64,000 nt of DNA from Microlunatus soli (GTDB lineage: Bacteria; Actinomycetota; Actinomycetes; Propionibacteriales; Propionibacteriaceae): contig NZ_LT629772.1 of NCBI RefSeq assembly GCF_900105385.1, positions 2,232,001-2,296,000 of the forward strand, in the 5' to 3' direction. The position numbers and the translations under genes were made by a program. Positions 26,916 through 34,729 of the stretch are shown here, piece by piece. The notes below the pieces were generated by a model, which saw nothing but the letters and a program-made list of their open reading frames with translations, did not search any database and had not been told where the DNA came from. How positions within the stretch are numbered: the first letter of the stretch is position 1; each line of letters starts with the position of its first letter.

Positions 26916-28509
26916 TCGGCATCGACACCGCGCGGACAGTTCCATGATCGAGCGCCCGCTCAGTCAGCCCCACGGCATAGGACTTGAACCAACCGGACGG
27001 GTCCCCTGGGTGGCAGGTGCCATCTGATTCACCCGGTCGCTTGATCCAGAGGTAGGCGTCGACGATCGGATCGGCCGTCGTCGATGTCGGACGGGATCCG
27101 AGCGCCCGGCCGGGCGGATTGCACCAGGCCGGCGCACCCCCGTTGGAACCGGAGTGGCGACCGAGACCGTTGCGCGAAGTATCGATCACGAAATGCTTCT
27201 TCGTACCCAGCGCCTTGTTCACGGCCTTTCCGTAGGCGATCTCGTTGGCGGTGGCGTCGAAGCTGGAGACGTTGACGGCGAAGCCGCGCGCCTCCCCGAC
27301 ACCGGCCTTCTTGATCGCCGCTGCCGCCCACTTCGGGTCCAGATTGTTGCTCCCGGCGTGGATGTAGGCCCAGGTGTTTCCACTGGACAGCGTCTTCATC
27401 GCGTAGCGGAGCATCGCGTTGCGATCAGCTTGTCGAGCGGTCGACAGGCAGGACATCCCAATCGCATCTGGCTCGACGATCACCACCGCCTTGCGGTTGC
27501 CTATGCCCTTGTTCACCGCATCGACCCACTTCTTGTACTGCGCGACGCTGCTCAGACCCCCGGAGGCGTACTGACCACAATCGCGATAGGGGATCGCGTA
27601 GAGGACGAATTGTGGCGTCTGATGTCGTGCTGCCGCCTCGGTCGTGATCTTGTCGACCAACCCGCCGTCACCCGACGTGCCACCGAGCCAGATCGAGGTC
27701 GGTGTGCTGGCGATCTGATACAACAATCGCTTGTCCTTGGGGTTCTTCTCGGCCTGATACGCCTTCCAGGCGTGCGTGCCCTTGTACAGGTACGGGGATT
27801 GCGCCAGCGGTTCGTTGCTCTGTGCGGAGGTCTTGGCGACGGCGGCCTTCGTGGTGGACGGCTTCACGGGCTGTTTCCTGGCGGGGGCGACCTTCTTGGC
27901 CGGGCTCTTCTTGACTGACGCCTTCGTGCTGCTCACGACTGCCGGCTTCTCGGCGGCAAAGAACGCGATGCTCTCATAGCTCCAGCCGGCGCGCGACAGC
28001 GCCGCCCGTTCGCCCGCCCCCACGGCATACCGTCTGACATCGTTCTTGACGTAGCGATACACCGGTGTCAAGCAGGATCCGCCGGAGGTAGCCGCGTAGA
28101 AGTCGACGCCTGCGTCCCGGTAGCCGAAGCTGGATGTCGCCCGGCCGATCTCCCGGGCAGACTTGGTCCACAGGAAGTCTTTTGTTCGCGGGTTGTACAG
28201 GCGATGCACCGGCACCAGATCGGCCCCGGCCTTTCGGCTGACCTGGAACGGATCCCCCTGTGATCTGGAGAATCCGTATTCGCCGGTTGCTCGTTGCTTC
28301 TCGCGTTTCCAGGTGGTCAGCAGCGTCGCGCTTGTCTCGGGGTTCAGGACACGATAGGTCGGCGTCGTCATCGACCGGCACTGCCGTTGCGCACTCGGCG
28401 CCTTCTCGGCGACCGCCGATGTCGGCGACGCAATCGCTAACCCGATCGCCAGCGACGCGGCTGCCGTGACTGCGAGAGCTGGACGCACCGATCCGGGGGA
28501 GATCGTCAT
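26911..28509 (-). CDS. Second secreted GH6-family glycosidase with DUF5648-like repeats
   Basis: The 532-aa paralogue of the facing gene has a Sec signal (ALAVTAAASLAIGLAIASPTSAVA). Two or three LYNPRTKDFLWT / YRYVKNDVRRYAVG lectin-like repeats follow (about 45-180), then a Lys/Pro/Ala linker (about 185-235) and the GH6 domain. Its motifs are YQIASTPTSIWLGG, AIPYRDCGQY, VVIVEPDAIGMSC (about 346), VIDTSRNGLGRH (about 443) and WIKRPGESDG (about 490). All recognisable catalytic Asp positions are kept. ATG 28509 has a strong AAAGGAGC ribosome site. The pair arose by duplication and now lies tail to tail. Confidence 0.92.
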   Translation of the reverse strand: MTISPGSVRPALAVTAAASLAIGLAIASPTSAVAEKAPSAQRQCRSMTTPTYRVLNPETSATLLTTWKREKQRATGEYGFSRSQGDPFQVSRKAGADLVPVHRLYNPRTKDFLWTKSAREIGRATSSFGYRDAGVDFYAATSGGSCLTPVYRYVKNDVRRYAVGAGERAALSRAGWSYESIAFFAAEKPAVVSSTKASVKKSPAKKVAPARKQPVKPSTTKAAVAKTSAQSNEPLAQSPYLYKGTHAWKAYQAEKNPKDKRLLYQIASTPTSIWLGGTSGDGGLVDKITTEAAARHQTPQFVLYAIPYRDCGQYASGGLSSVAQYKKWVDAVNKGIGNRKAVVIVEPDAIGMSCLSTARQADRNAMLRYAMKTLSSGNTWAYIHAGSNNLDPKWAAAAIKKAGVGEARGFAVNVSSFDATANEIAYGKAVNKALGTKKHFVIDTSRNGLGRHSGSNGGAPAWCNPPGRALGSRPTSTTADPIVDAYLWIKRPGESDGTCHPGDPSGWFKSYAVGLTERALDHGTVRAVSMPK

Positions 28510-29016
28510 AGGTTGAGCTCCTTTGGGGATGGTCACGAGGTGGCTCGGAGACCGAAGGGCTTTTCCTTATTCGGATCTAAGCCCAGCAGCGACGAGATGG
28601 CAACCCGTGCTCCAACCTGCTGAAGATCTCCGCTGCAGTCACTTCCGATGGCGCGATGGCCGAACCGCGCTACTCCCACCAGGAGTATCGCGGTCGTCCG
28701 CTCTCGGGCTCGGCCGTCTGGACCTGGGGCTGACCAGGTGATTCACCCGCGATCACCGAGAAGCGCCCCACCGTTGACCGTTCCGAGTCGTCGCACACCG
28801 ATGGCCCCGAATTCAGCTTCAACGACGGCTGAGACTGGTGGAATCCTGCGCTCGTCCGGCGACGAAATTAGCAGTCGGATCGTGGGATTACGGTCCCAGT
28901 TGTCCGGGCCGGCGCTCCGGCCGAACTCCGTGCCACGGATCACCCGAAACCCCGGCGAAATCGATACCGGTCGTCTAGGCTCTTCGCGAGATGAAGTCGA
29001 TCATGATCAATAACCC
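28510..29016. other. Intergenic region upstream of GH6 and GT2 genes
   Basis: About 500 nt with no recognisable gene. A 66-codon frame on the minus strand (28743-28943) has plausible codon use but no family and no ribosome site. Near the right end, TAGGCT (28976-28981) could be a -10 for the GT2 transcript. A 9-codon frame from ATG 28991 ends at TGA 29018-29020, overlapping the GT2 start codon. Confidence 0.45.
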
Positions 29017-30003
29017 ATGACCGCACCAGAACGTCTGGTGATCGGGGTGCTCACCTATCGCCGACCGGACGACCTGACCGCACTGCTGCCGATGCTCCTG
29101 ACGCAAGCTCGCAGCGTCCACGCGGACCAATTCGAGGTCGAGATCCTCGTCGTCGACAATGATCCCGCCGGGAGCGCTCTCCCCGTCGTCGAAGCCATCC
29201 GTTCGGAACATCCCGACGAGATTCCGCTCAGATACGAGCAGGAATCCACCCCCGGCATCTCCGCAGCGCGGAACCGCGCTCTCGCAGCCAGCATCGGTTT
29301 CGACCTGCTGGTATTCATCGACGATGACGAGCGACCTACCGATCGATGGCTGCAGTTGCTGGTGGCGTGTCGGCAGGAATACGGCAGCGACGTCGTCCAG
29401 GGCCCGGTCGTCTCCGAATTCGAAACCGATCCGGATGAGTGGATCACGGCTGGCGGCTTCTTCCGACGGCGACGGATGCCGACCGGCACGGCTCTCGATG
29501 TGGCGGTGACCAACAATCTGCTGCTCGATCTTCGGGTGGTCCGTTCGCTCGGGCTGGAGTTCGATCCGGATCTCGGGACCACCGGCGGCGAGGACACCCT
29601 CTTCACCCGGACACTGCATCGGGCGGGTGTCCCGATGGTCTGGTGCGACGAGGCGATCGTGCTCGATGTCGTTCCGACAAGTCGATCCACGCGCCGGTGG
29701 GTCCGGCAACGTGCGATCAGCACTGGCAACAGCGCTGCGCTCGTGACGTTGAAACTCGCCGCCGGAGCTCCCGACCGCGTTGTGGCTCGTGCGACGCTGG
29801 CAGGGCGGGGCCTCAGCCGCCTTGCTGCCGGCGGGGCGCGGGCCGTTGCCGGAAAGATCGTTCGGTCCGTTGAGCATGAAGCTCGGGGCACCCGTACGTT
29901 GCTCCGGGGCTTCGGAATGTCACTCGGCGCCTGCGGCTTTGCCTATCACGAGTACGGACGATCGGGTGCCGGACGCATCGACCGGATCCCACGCCGATCA
30001 TGA
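29017..30003 (+). CDS. GT2-family glycosyltransferase
   Basis: The 328-aa GT-A enzyme has VIGVLTYRRPDDLTALLPML, VDNDPAG, TPGISAARNRAL, the metal-binding VFIDDDERPTDRW and TTGGEDTLFTRTLHRAG. It adds one sugar from a nucleotide donor in the cytoplasm. No membrane helix is obvious. The ATG overlaps the stop of a possible 9-codon upstream frame. It heads a plus-strand run that includes the sulfotransferase, APH-fold kinase and acetyltransferase. Confidence 0.9.
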   Translation: MTAPERLVIGVLTYRRPDDLTALLPMLLTQARSVHADQFEVEILVVDNDPAGSALPVVEAIRSEHPDEIPLRYEQESTPGISAARNRALAASIGFDLLVFIDDDERPTDRWLQLLVACRQEYGSDVVQGPVVSEFETDPDEWITAGGFFRRRRMPTGTALDVAVTNNLLLDLRVVRSLGLEFDPDLGTTGGEDTLFTRTLHRAGVPMVWCDEAIVLDVVPTSRSTRRWVRQRAISTGNSAALVTLKLAAGAPDRVVARATLAGRGLSRLAAGGARAVAGKIVRSVEHEARGTRTLLRGFGMSLGACGFAYHEYGRSGAGRIDRIPRRS

Positions 30004-30061
30004 ACAGACGGAATTGCGATGGATCGCACGTAAGCCTTCGGTTGGCGATAGCGTTCTCCGA

Positions 30062-30970
30062 GTGACATCTCGCTCTTCCACGGTCGGGTCGGCTCTGCGA
30101 CGCGGAATCGTAGCTGCCGGCCGATCGGGCATTCGGGGCTTCGGGATGGCGACGTCCACCTTGCGACCTGATCCGGATTTCCTGCTGATCGGAGCAAAGC
30201 GGGGCGGCTCGACCTCCTTCTACTACGACCTGATCACCCACCCGCAAGTGGCGCCACTCTTTCCGCGGCCGGATCATCTGCCCAAGGCTGCCGCAACCAA
30301 GGGGATCCACTACTTCGACAGCAACTACTTCCGCGGCCGACGTTGGTACGCCTCCCACCTGCCCTCGGCTCGAGCTCGTCGGGCTCAACAGTCGAGCTCC
30401 GGCGGGCCGGTGATCACCGGCGAGGGCTCGCCCTACTATTTGACTCACCCGGAAGCCCCCGGACGGGTCGCCCGTGATCTCCCGAAGGTCAAGATCCTTG
30501 CTGTGCTTCGTGATCCGGTCATGCGTGCCCATAGCCATTGGAAGGAACGCGTCCGCGAGGGACGGGAGTCGTTGTCGTTCAGCGAGGCGCTGGCCGCGGA
30601 GCAGGATCGAGTCGGAACCGACGCCAGCAAGCTAGCCGATCCGCGTTTCTACAGCTACGCCCACGAGCATCAGACCTACCTGGGACAGAGCCGCTACGGC
30701 GCTGCGTTGGAACGGTGGTGTCAGCATGTTCCCAGGGCTTCGATCTGTCTGGTCAGGAGCGAGGACTACTACGCCGATCCGATCGCCGAGCTCGATCGCG
30801 TGGCGAAGTTCTTGGAGATCAGCCCCGGCCTGTTCTCCACCGGAGAGGCTCGCAATGCCGCACCGGGAGCCGACCTGCCCGAGTCCGACCGGAGCCAGGT
30901 ACGGGAGCTCCTCAGACCGGACGCCGAAGTCCTGCGCCGGCTGACCGGCATCAGCTGGGACTGGGTATGA
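30062..30970 (+). CDS. PAPS-dependent sulfotransferase
   Basis: The 302-aa protein contains the 5'-phosphosulfate loop (FLLIGAKRGGSTSFYYDLITHP, in pieces; family pattern GxxKxGTT/S near the N-terminus) and the 3'-phosphate motif VLRDPVMRAHSHW. These define sulfotransferases that move sulfate from PAPS to a hydroxyl group, here presumably on a glycan. GTG 30062 was chosen because TAGCGT (30049-30054) sits 7 nt upstream, a leaderless-type start; ATG 30146 is the alternative. Its stop overlaps the next start (ATGA). In an EPS locus it suggests a sulfated polymer or glycolipid. Confidence 0.85.
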   Translation: MTSRSSTVGSALRRGIVAAGRSGIRGFGMATSTLRPDPDFLLIGAKRGGSTSFYYDLITHPQVAPLFPRPDHLPKAAATKGIHYFDSNYFRGRRWYASHLPSARARRAQQSSSGGPVITGEGSPYYLTHPEAPGRVARDLPKVKILAVLRDPVMRAHSHWKERVREGRESLSFSEALAAEQDRVGTDASKLADPRFYSYAHEHQTYLGQSRYGAALERWCQHVPRASICLVRSEDYYADPIAELDRVAKFLEISPGLFSTGEARNAAPGADLPESDRSQVRELLRPDAEVLRRLTGISWDWV

Positions 30971-31842
30971 GCGACACAACAGCAGGCGTGTGGTTCCCTC
31001 CCGGAGCGTCGGTTGTCCAGCTACCTCGGAACTCCCGGGCAGCGGCTGTCCGAGGCATCACGATGTACGCCGCTTCCGGACGAGCGATTCTGACCGCGCA
31101 ATGGCTGGCGTGGGCGTGGATCCGTCTGTTCGGCCCGAGATTCTTCCCGGGGCGTAGCGGCCGGCTCGATCTCCCCGAGCTGCGGGAGATCAGCGGCGCG
31201 CTCGGGTTCGGTCGACATGATCTGAATGCGGTCGCGACCTATCGCCGGCGTGACGTGCGCGGCGGGCAAACCTTCCTGGCAACGGGATCCGCGGGCTCTT
31301 TCATGATCAAGATCCGACAGGGCGGCCGGTCACTCGAACTGGAGCAACGCCTGCTGGCTGCTGCCCAGGAGGCCGACATCTCCGCCTTCAGGACCCCGCG
31401 ACCGATCGGTGTCGGGCGACTGGGCGACGGCAGGAGCTGGTCAGCTCAGGAGATGGTCTTCACTGCCCCGCACCGACCATGCTTGCGACTCCCCGACGGA
31501 TTCGAACAAGACCTGATCAAGGTCCTGAGCCGGGTGGACGGCCTTGCGGCGACCCGGGACCGGACGCCGGCACATGGCGACCTGAGCCCCTGGAACCTCC
31601 GCCATGATCATCGCGGACAACTGTGGCTCTTCGATTGGGAGGACGCGGAATTGGCGCCGCACGGCGCCGACCGGGCCTACTTCGAAGCGGCCGTCGGGGT
31701 CATCCGACCCCGACGCGAGATCCGCGGTGTCGAGCGCAGTGGAGCTGCCTACTGGGCCGAGCGGATCACCGAGCGGCTGGAGACCGGGCATCCGCAGGGG
31801 CCGAACACGATCATGTTGCAGCGGCTCAATCGCTGTCTGTGA
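30967..31842 (+). CDS. APH-fold (aminoglycoside phosphotransferase superfamily) kinase
   Basis: The 291-aa protein has the APH catalytic loop PAHGDLSPWNLRHD (HGDxxxxN) followed by LWLFDWEDAELAPHGAD, the metal-binding D(W)E. The N-lobe ATP-binding part is less conserved. Members phosphorylate small molecules, sugars or choline-like alcohols. Coupling to the sulfotransferase by a 4-nt overlap and its place in the EPS locus suggest a sugar- or head-group-modifying kinase, not drug resistance. The substrate is unknown. Confidence 0.78.
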   Translation: MSDTTAGVWFPPGASVVQLPRNSRAAAVRGITMYAASGRAILTAQWLAWAWIRLFGPRFFPGRSGRLDLPELREISGALGFGRHDLNAVATYRRRDVRGGQTFLATGSAGSFMIKIRQGGRSLELEQRLLAAAQEADISAFRTPRPIGVGRLGDGRSWSAQEMVFTAPHRPCLRLPDGFEQDLIKVLSRVDGLAATRDRTPAHGDLSPWNLRHDHRGQLWLFDWEDAELAPHGADRAYFEAAVGVIRPRREIRGVERSGAAYWAERITERLETGHPQGPNTIMLQRLNRCL

Positions 31843-31862
31843 ACCAAGGAATCGGGGATTTC

Positions 31863-32582
31863 ATGAGTCGATCGAGCCGGCTGCTGAGCGTGATCGCGAG
31901 CCGGGCCAAGGGCAGTTCCTATGCACTCGACGATCGGATCGAGCTGCCTGATCTGGCTCGGATCTCCGCCGAGCGTGGACTGATGCGGGCACGAGCGATG
32001 GCCGCCTTCGGCGAACGCGGGCGCACTGCTTTCGTCGGTTCCCGGGCAACGATCAGGTCCCGACGCAACATTCACCTCGGGCGTTCGGTGACCTTCGGGC
32101 CCGGCAGCTTGGTCGATGCCCTGTCGACCGATGGAGTGTGGCTCGGGGACAACGTGTCGATCGGCCGCAACACCCGGATCGAATGCACCGGCAGCCTCAA
32201 GTCGCTGGGACACGGGATCCGGGTTGCCGACAATGTCGGCCTCGGTACGGACTGTTTCTACGGCTGTGCGGGCGGCATCACCATCGGCCGAGACACGATC
32301 ATCGGGAACTTCGTTTCTTTTCATTCCGAGAACCACAACACCCAACGCCTCGACACTCCCATCCGTGAGCAGGGCGTCTCCCATCAGGGCATCACCATCG
32401 GTCGCGACTGCTGGATCGGCGCCAAAGCGACGATCCTCGACGGCGTCGAACTCGGCGACGGTTGCGTTGTCGCGGCCGGATCCGTACTCACCGCGGGACA
32501 CTATCCGTCATTCGGGATCTACGGTGGCGTCCCGGCCAAGCTGCTGAAGCAGCGCCGGCCAGAGGGCGGTCAGGGCGACTGA
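31863..32582 (+). CDS. Hexapeptide-repeat acetyltransferase (WcaF/MaT-like)
   Basis: The 239-aa protein has an N-terminal helical part, then left-handed beta-helix hexapeptides (SRRNIHLGRSVTFGPG, GVWLGDNVSIGRNTRIEC, GITIGRDTIIGNFVSFHSENHN). The C-terminal end is GITIGRDCWIGAKATILDGVELGDGCVVAAGSVLT / YGGVPAKLLKQR. The SENHN His region and GVPAK end are typical of acetyl-CoA-dependent O-acetyltransferases of polysaccharides. ATG 31863 lies 20 nt after the kinase gene and has GGAATCGGGGA upstream. Confidence 0.9.
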   Translation: MSRSSRLLSVIASRAKGSSYALDDRIELPDLARISAERGLMRARAMAAFGERGRTAFVGSRATIRSRRNIHLGRSVTFGPGSLVDALSTDGVWLGDNVSIGRNTRIECTGSLKSLGHGIRVADNVGLGTDCFYGCAGGITIGRDTIIGNFVSFHSENHNTQRLDTPIREQGVSHQGITIGRDCWIGAKATILDGVELGDGCVVAAGSVLTAGHYPSFGIYGGVPAKLLKQRRPEGGQGD

Positions 32583-32605
32583 TCAACGTACTCATATCGT
32601 TGATC
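32581..32605. terminator. Terminator-like hairpin after the acetyltransferase
   Basis: GATCAACG (32581-32588) and CGTTGATC (32598-32605) form a perfect 8-bp stem with a 9-nt loop, starting within the stop codon of the acetyltransferase. No U-run is present. Confidence 0.45.
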
Positions 32606-32620
32606 GCCTGGTAGTCACCG

Positions 32621-33159
32621 CTACAGCGAACGAAGTGCTTCCTCGATCGGCGCACGAGGCGAAGCCGCCACCTCGAACTGCTCAGGAAGGTGTCCGAGCG
32701 CCACCAGCATGATGATCACTTCTTCATCGGGCAGCTCGAACGTCGGTAGCCCAGCGGATCGATTGAATCGGTTGTAGGCCGCGAGAGCGGCAATCGCCGC
32801 GTACGTGACGCGGTCGTCTCCGTAGCGCGATCGATAGATGTCAAGCAGATCGAGCAGATCAGTACCGTCGCGGCCCCGAACGCCGTTCTCGGACTTGGCA
32901 GCACCAGGCCCTTCTCGATGTTGTGGTAGACCGCCGTGATCCGAGCGGCAAAATTTGCCGGCTAGACCGTCGCACCGCGCGACAACCAATACCAAACGTA
33001 GCGGGCTCGGTCGTACTCGTAGGATCGTCGGATGAGCCCGCATTTCTGAATCCTGGCCCGGCCGACGAGCAGTTGCCGGACGACGTCGCGCACCGGCGTC
33101 GGCGCCAGGCGCTTGGTGCGTTCCCGTGCAGCGCGAATCCGTGCCCGGTCCTGGCCCAT
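32621..33159 (-). pseudogene. Remnant of an EPS-locus nitroreductase-like protein
   Basis: Conserved fragments occur in order but in broken frames. First comes RRSYEYDRARYVWYWLSRGATV followed by an in-frame stop, then AARITAVYHNIEKGLVLPSPRT. A frameshift leads to LLDLLDIYRSRYGDDRVTYAAIAALAAYNRFN. The sequence then jumps directly to LPDEEVIIMLVALGHLPEQFEVA at the C-terminus. From memory of the family, YHxIEKGL...PRxxFG and the MLxALG...VAxSxR end belong to nitroreductase-related proteins common in capsule loci, and the central FMN-binding part is missing. So stop, frameshift and internal deletion are all seen. It adjoins the IS110 element, which may have started the decay. Confidence 0.6.
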
Positions 33160-33293
33160 GCAGGATCAAGCACGGCGCTATCAGGCCCAACCATCTGTCG
33201 CCCGTTACCTTTCTGGTGGCCCTTGAGGCAAGGGCTTCGGTCGCCGGGCTTGGTATGACTTACTGCCCCTGTTGTCAATGATCCGGGGGGTGT

Positions 33294-33421
33294 TGTCGCC
33301 GGGCCGGGTGGCATCGGGTGACCGCTGATAGGGACACGGCCCAGTGAGGTCTCGTCGTAACGTGGCTGCCGGGACTTGATGCCTGATCGGTGACCGACTC
33401 GACCGCAGAGGAGAGTCAGCG
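33294..33421 (+). ncRNA. Candidate bridge RNA region in the IS110 left end
   Basis: This GC-rich, non-coding stretch lies between the left inverted repeat and the transposase start. Its position and length are as expected for the left-end non-coding RNA of IS110-group elements. I could not derive the two guide loops by eye, so the call rests on position and family knowledge only. Confidence 0.35.
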
Positions 33422-34624
33422 TTGGATGCAGACGAGCCGATCACGATCTGGTGCGGACTTGACGTCGGCAAGAGTGCCCATCACGCATGCGCGCTGGACA
33501 GGCAGGGCCACCGCGTCTTCGATGCCGAACTGCCGCAGGACCAGGAACGCCTGGAACGACTGTTCACCGAGCTAGCTGCTCGAGGACGAGTCCTCGTCGT
33601 GGTCGATCAACCCAACACGATCGGCGCGCTGCCGGTCGCGGTCGCTCGGGCGATGGACATCGAGGTCGCCTACCTGCCAGGGCTGGCGATGCGGCGGATC
33701 GCCGACTTGCACCCCGGCAGCGCCAAGACCGATGCCCGCGATGCCTATGTGATCGCCGATTCTGCCCGCACCATGCCGCACACCCTGCGCCGGGTCGACG
33801 TGGGCGAGGATGTGTTGGCTGAGTTGAAGGTGCTGATCGGATTCGACGACGACCTCGCTGCCGAAGCGACACGGTTGAGTAATCGGATCCGTGGCCTGTT
33901 GACACAGATCTTTCCTGCCCTGGAAAGGATCCTGGGCCCCCGCCTGCATACCAAGGCTGTGCTCGCGTTGATCATGAAATACGGCGGACCGCGGGGCATG
34001 GCAGCGGCCGGCCGAGCAAGGATGATTACGACCGCTACCGCAGCCAACCGCCGGGGCGCGGCAGAACTCGTCGACCAGATCGTCTCCGCACTGGCCGAGC
34101 AGACCGTCACCGTCCCCGGCGCAGCAGCAGCCGAACGCGTCCTGCCCAGGCTCGCCAAGAGTCTGACCGAGGCCCTGGATCAGCGGGCTCACCTGGCAGC
34201 CGAGGTTGAACAGGTGCTCGATGCTCACCCTCTTGCCGAGGTCCTGACCTCGATGCCCGGCGTTGGGGTCAGGACCGCAGCAAGAATCCTCGTCGAAGTC
34301 GGCGACGCGTCCACCTTCCGCACCAGCGGCCACCTGGCTGCCTACGCCGGCCTCGCCCCGGTCACCCGACGATCCGGCACTTCGATCCGCGGCGAGTTCC
34401 CGGCACGTTCGGGCAACCGCCACCTCAAACGAGCGTTCTTCCTCTCCGCGTTCGCAGCACTACGGGCCGACCCGGCCAGCCGGGCCTACTACGACCGCAA
34501 ACAAGCCGAAGGCAAGAAACACAACGCCGCACTCATCTGCCTGGCGCGACGCCGCTGCGACGTCCTCCACGCCATGATCAGAACCCGAACTGTCTACCGC
34601 CCAAAGCTACCCGCAACCAGTTGA
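33422..34624 (+). CDS. IS110-family transposase (DEDD recombinase)
   Basis: The 400-aa protein has the N-terminal RuvC-like DEDD domain: TIWCGLDVGKSAHHACAL with the first Asp, VVVDQPNTIGALPV, and SAKTDARDAYVIADSAR with the last D pair. A coiled-coil linker follows, then the C-terminal Tnp2 domain with LTSMPGVGVRTAARILVEVGD, YAGLAPVTRRSGTSIRGE and SGNRHLKRAFFLSA, which includes the serine region. The length equals typical IS110 transposases and no frameshift is seen, so the element may be active. The start is TTG 33422. Confidence 0.93.
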   Translation: MDADEPITIWCGLDVGKSAHHACALDRQGHRVFDAELPQDQERLERLFTELAARGRVLVVVDQPNTIGALPVAVARAMDIEVAYLPGLAMRRIADLHPGSAKTDARDAYVIADSARTMPHTLRRVDVGEDVLAELKVLIGFDDDLAAEATRLSNRIRGLLTQIFPALERILGPRLHTKAVLALIMKYGGPRGMAAAGRARMITTATAANRRGAAELVDQIVSALAEQTVTVPGAAAAERVLPRLAKSLTEALDQRAHLAAEVEQVLDAHPLAEVLTSMPGVGVRTAARILVEVGDASTFRTSGHLAAYAGLAPVTRRSGTSIRGEFPARSGNRHLKRAFFLSAFAALRADPASRAYYDRKQAEGKKHNAALICLARRRCDVLHAMIRTRTVYRPKLPATS

Positions 34625-34729
34625 CATCCGACATAGGGACACCCCCCGACGTGTCAGGTCTTGGCTTCATCTGACAGCCGTGAGTGTGTCGATGAGCGGC
34701 ATCTCGCGATGCGAATTGCTCGATTCAGG

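Larger units (their letters stand above)
33284..34648 (+). mobile_element. IS110-family insertion sequence (approximate ends)
   Basis: One transposase gene is flanked by a 10-bp inverted repeat: CGGGGGGTGT at 33284-33293 and ACACCCCCCG at 34639-34648. True ends should lie a few bases outside, at a CT-type core, but cannot be fixed without an empty site. The left non-coding part (about 138 nt before the TTG start) is much longer than the right (about 24 nt). In the IS110 group the long left end encodes the bridge RNA that pairs with target and donor DNA; the presence of such an RNA here is inferred. Confidence 0.75.

Noticed and set aside
28743-28943. 66-codon minus-strand frame as a real small gene
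   Set aside because: No ribosome site, no family and no partner; kept only as a note in the intergenic entry.
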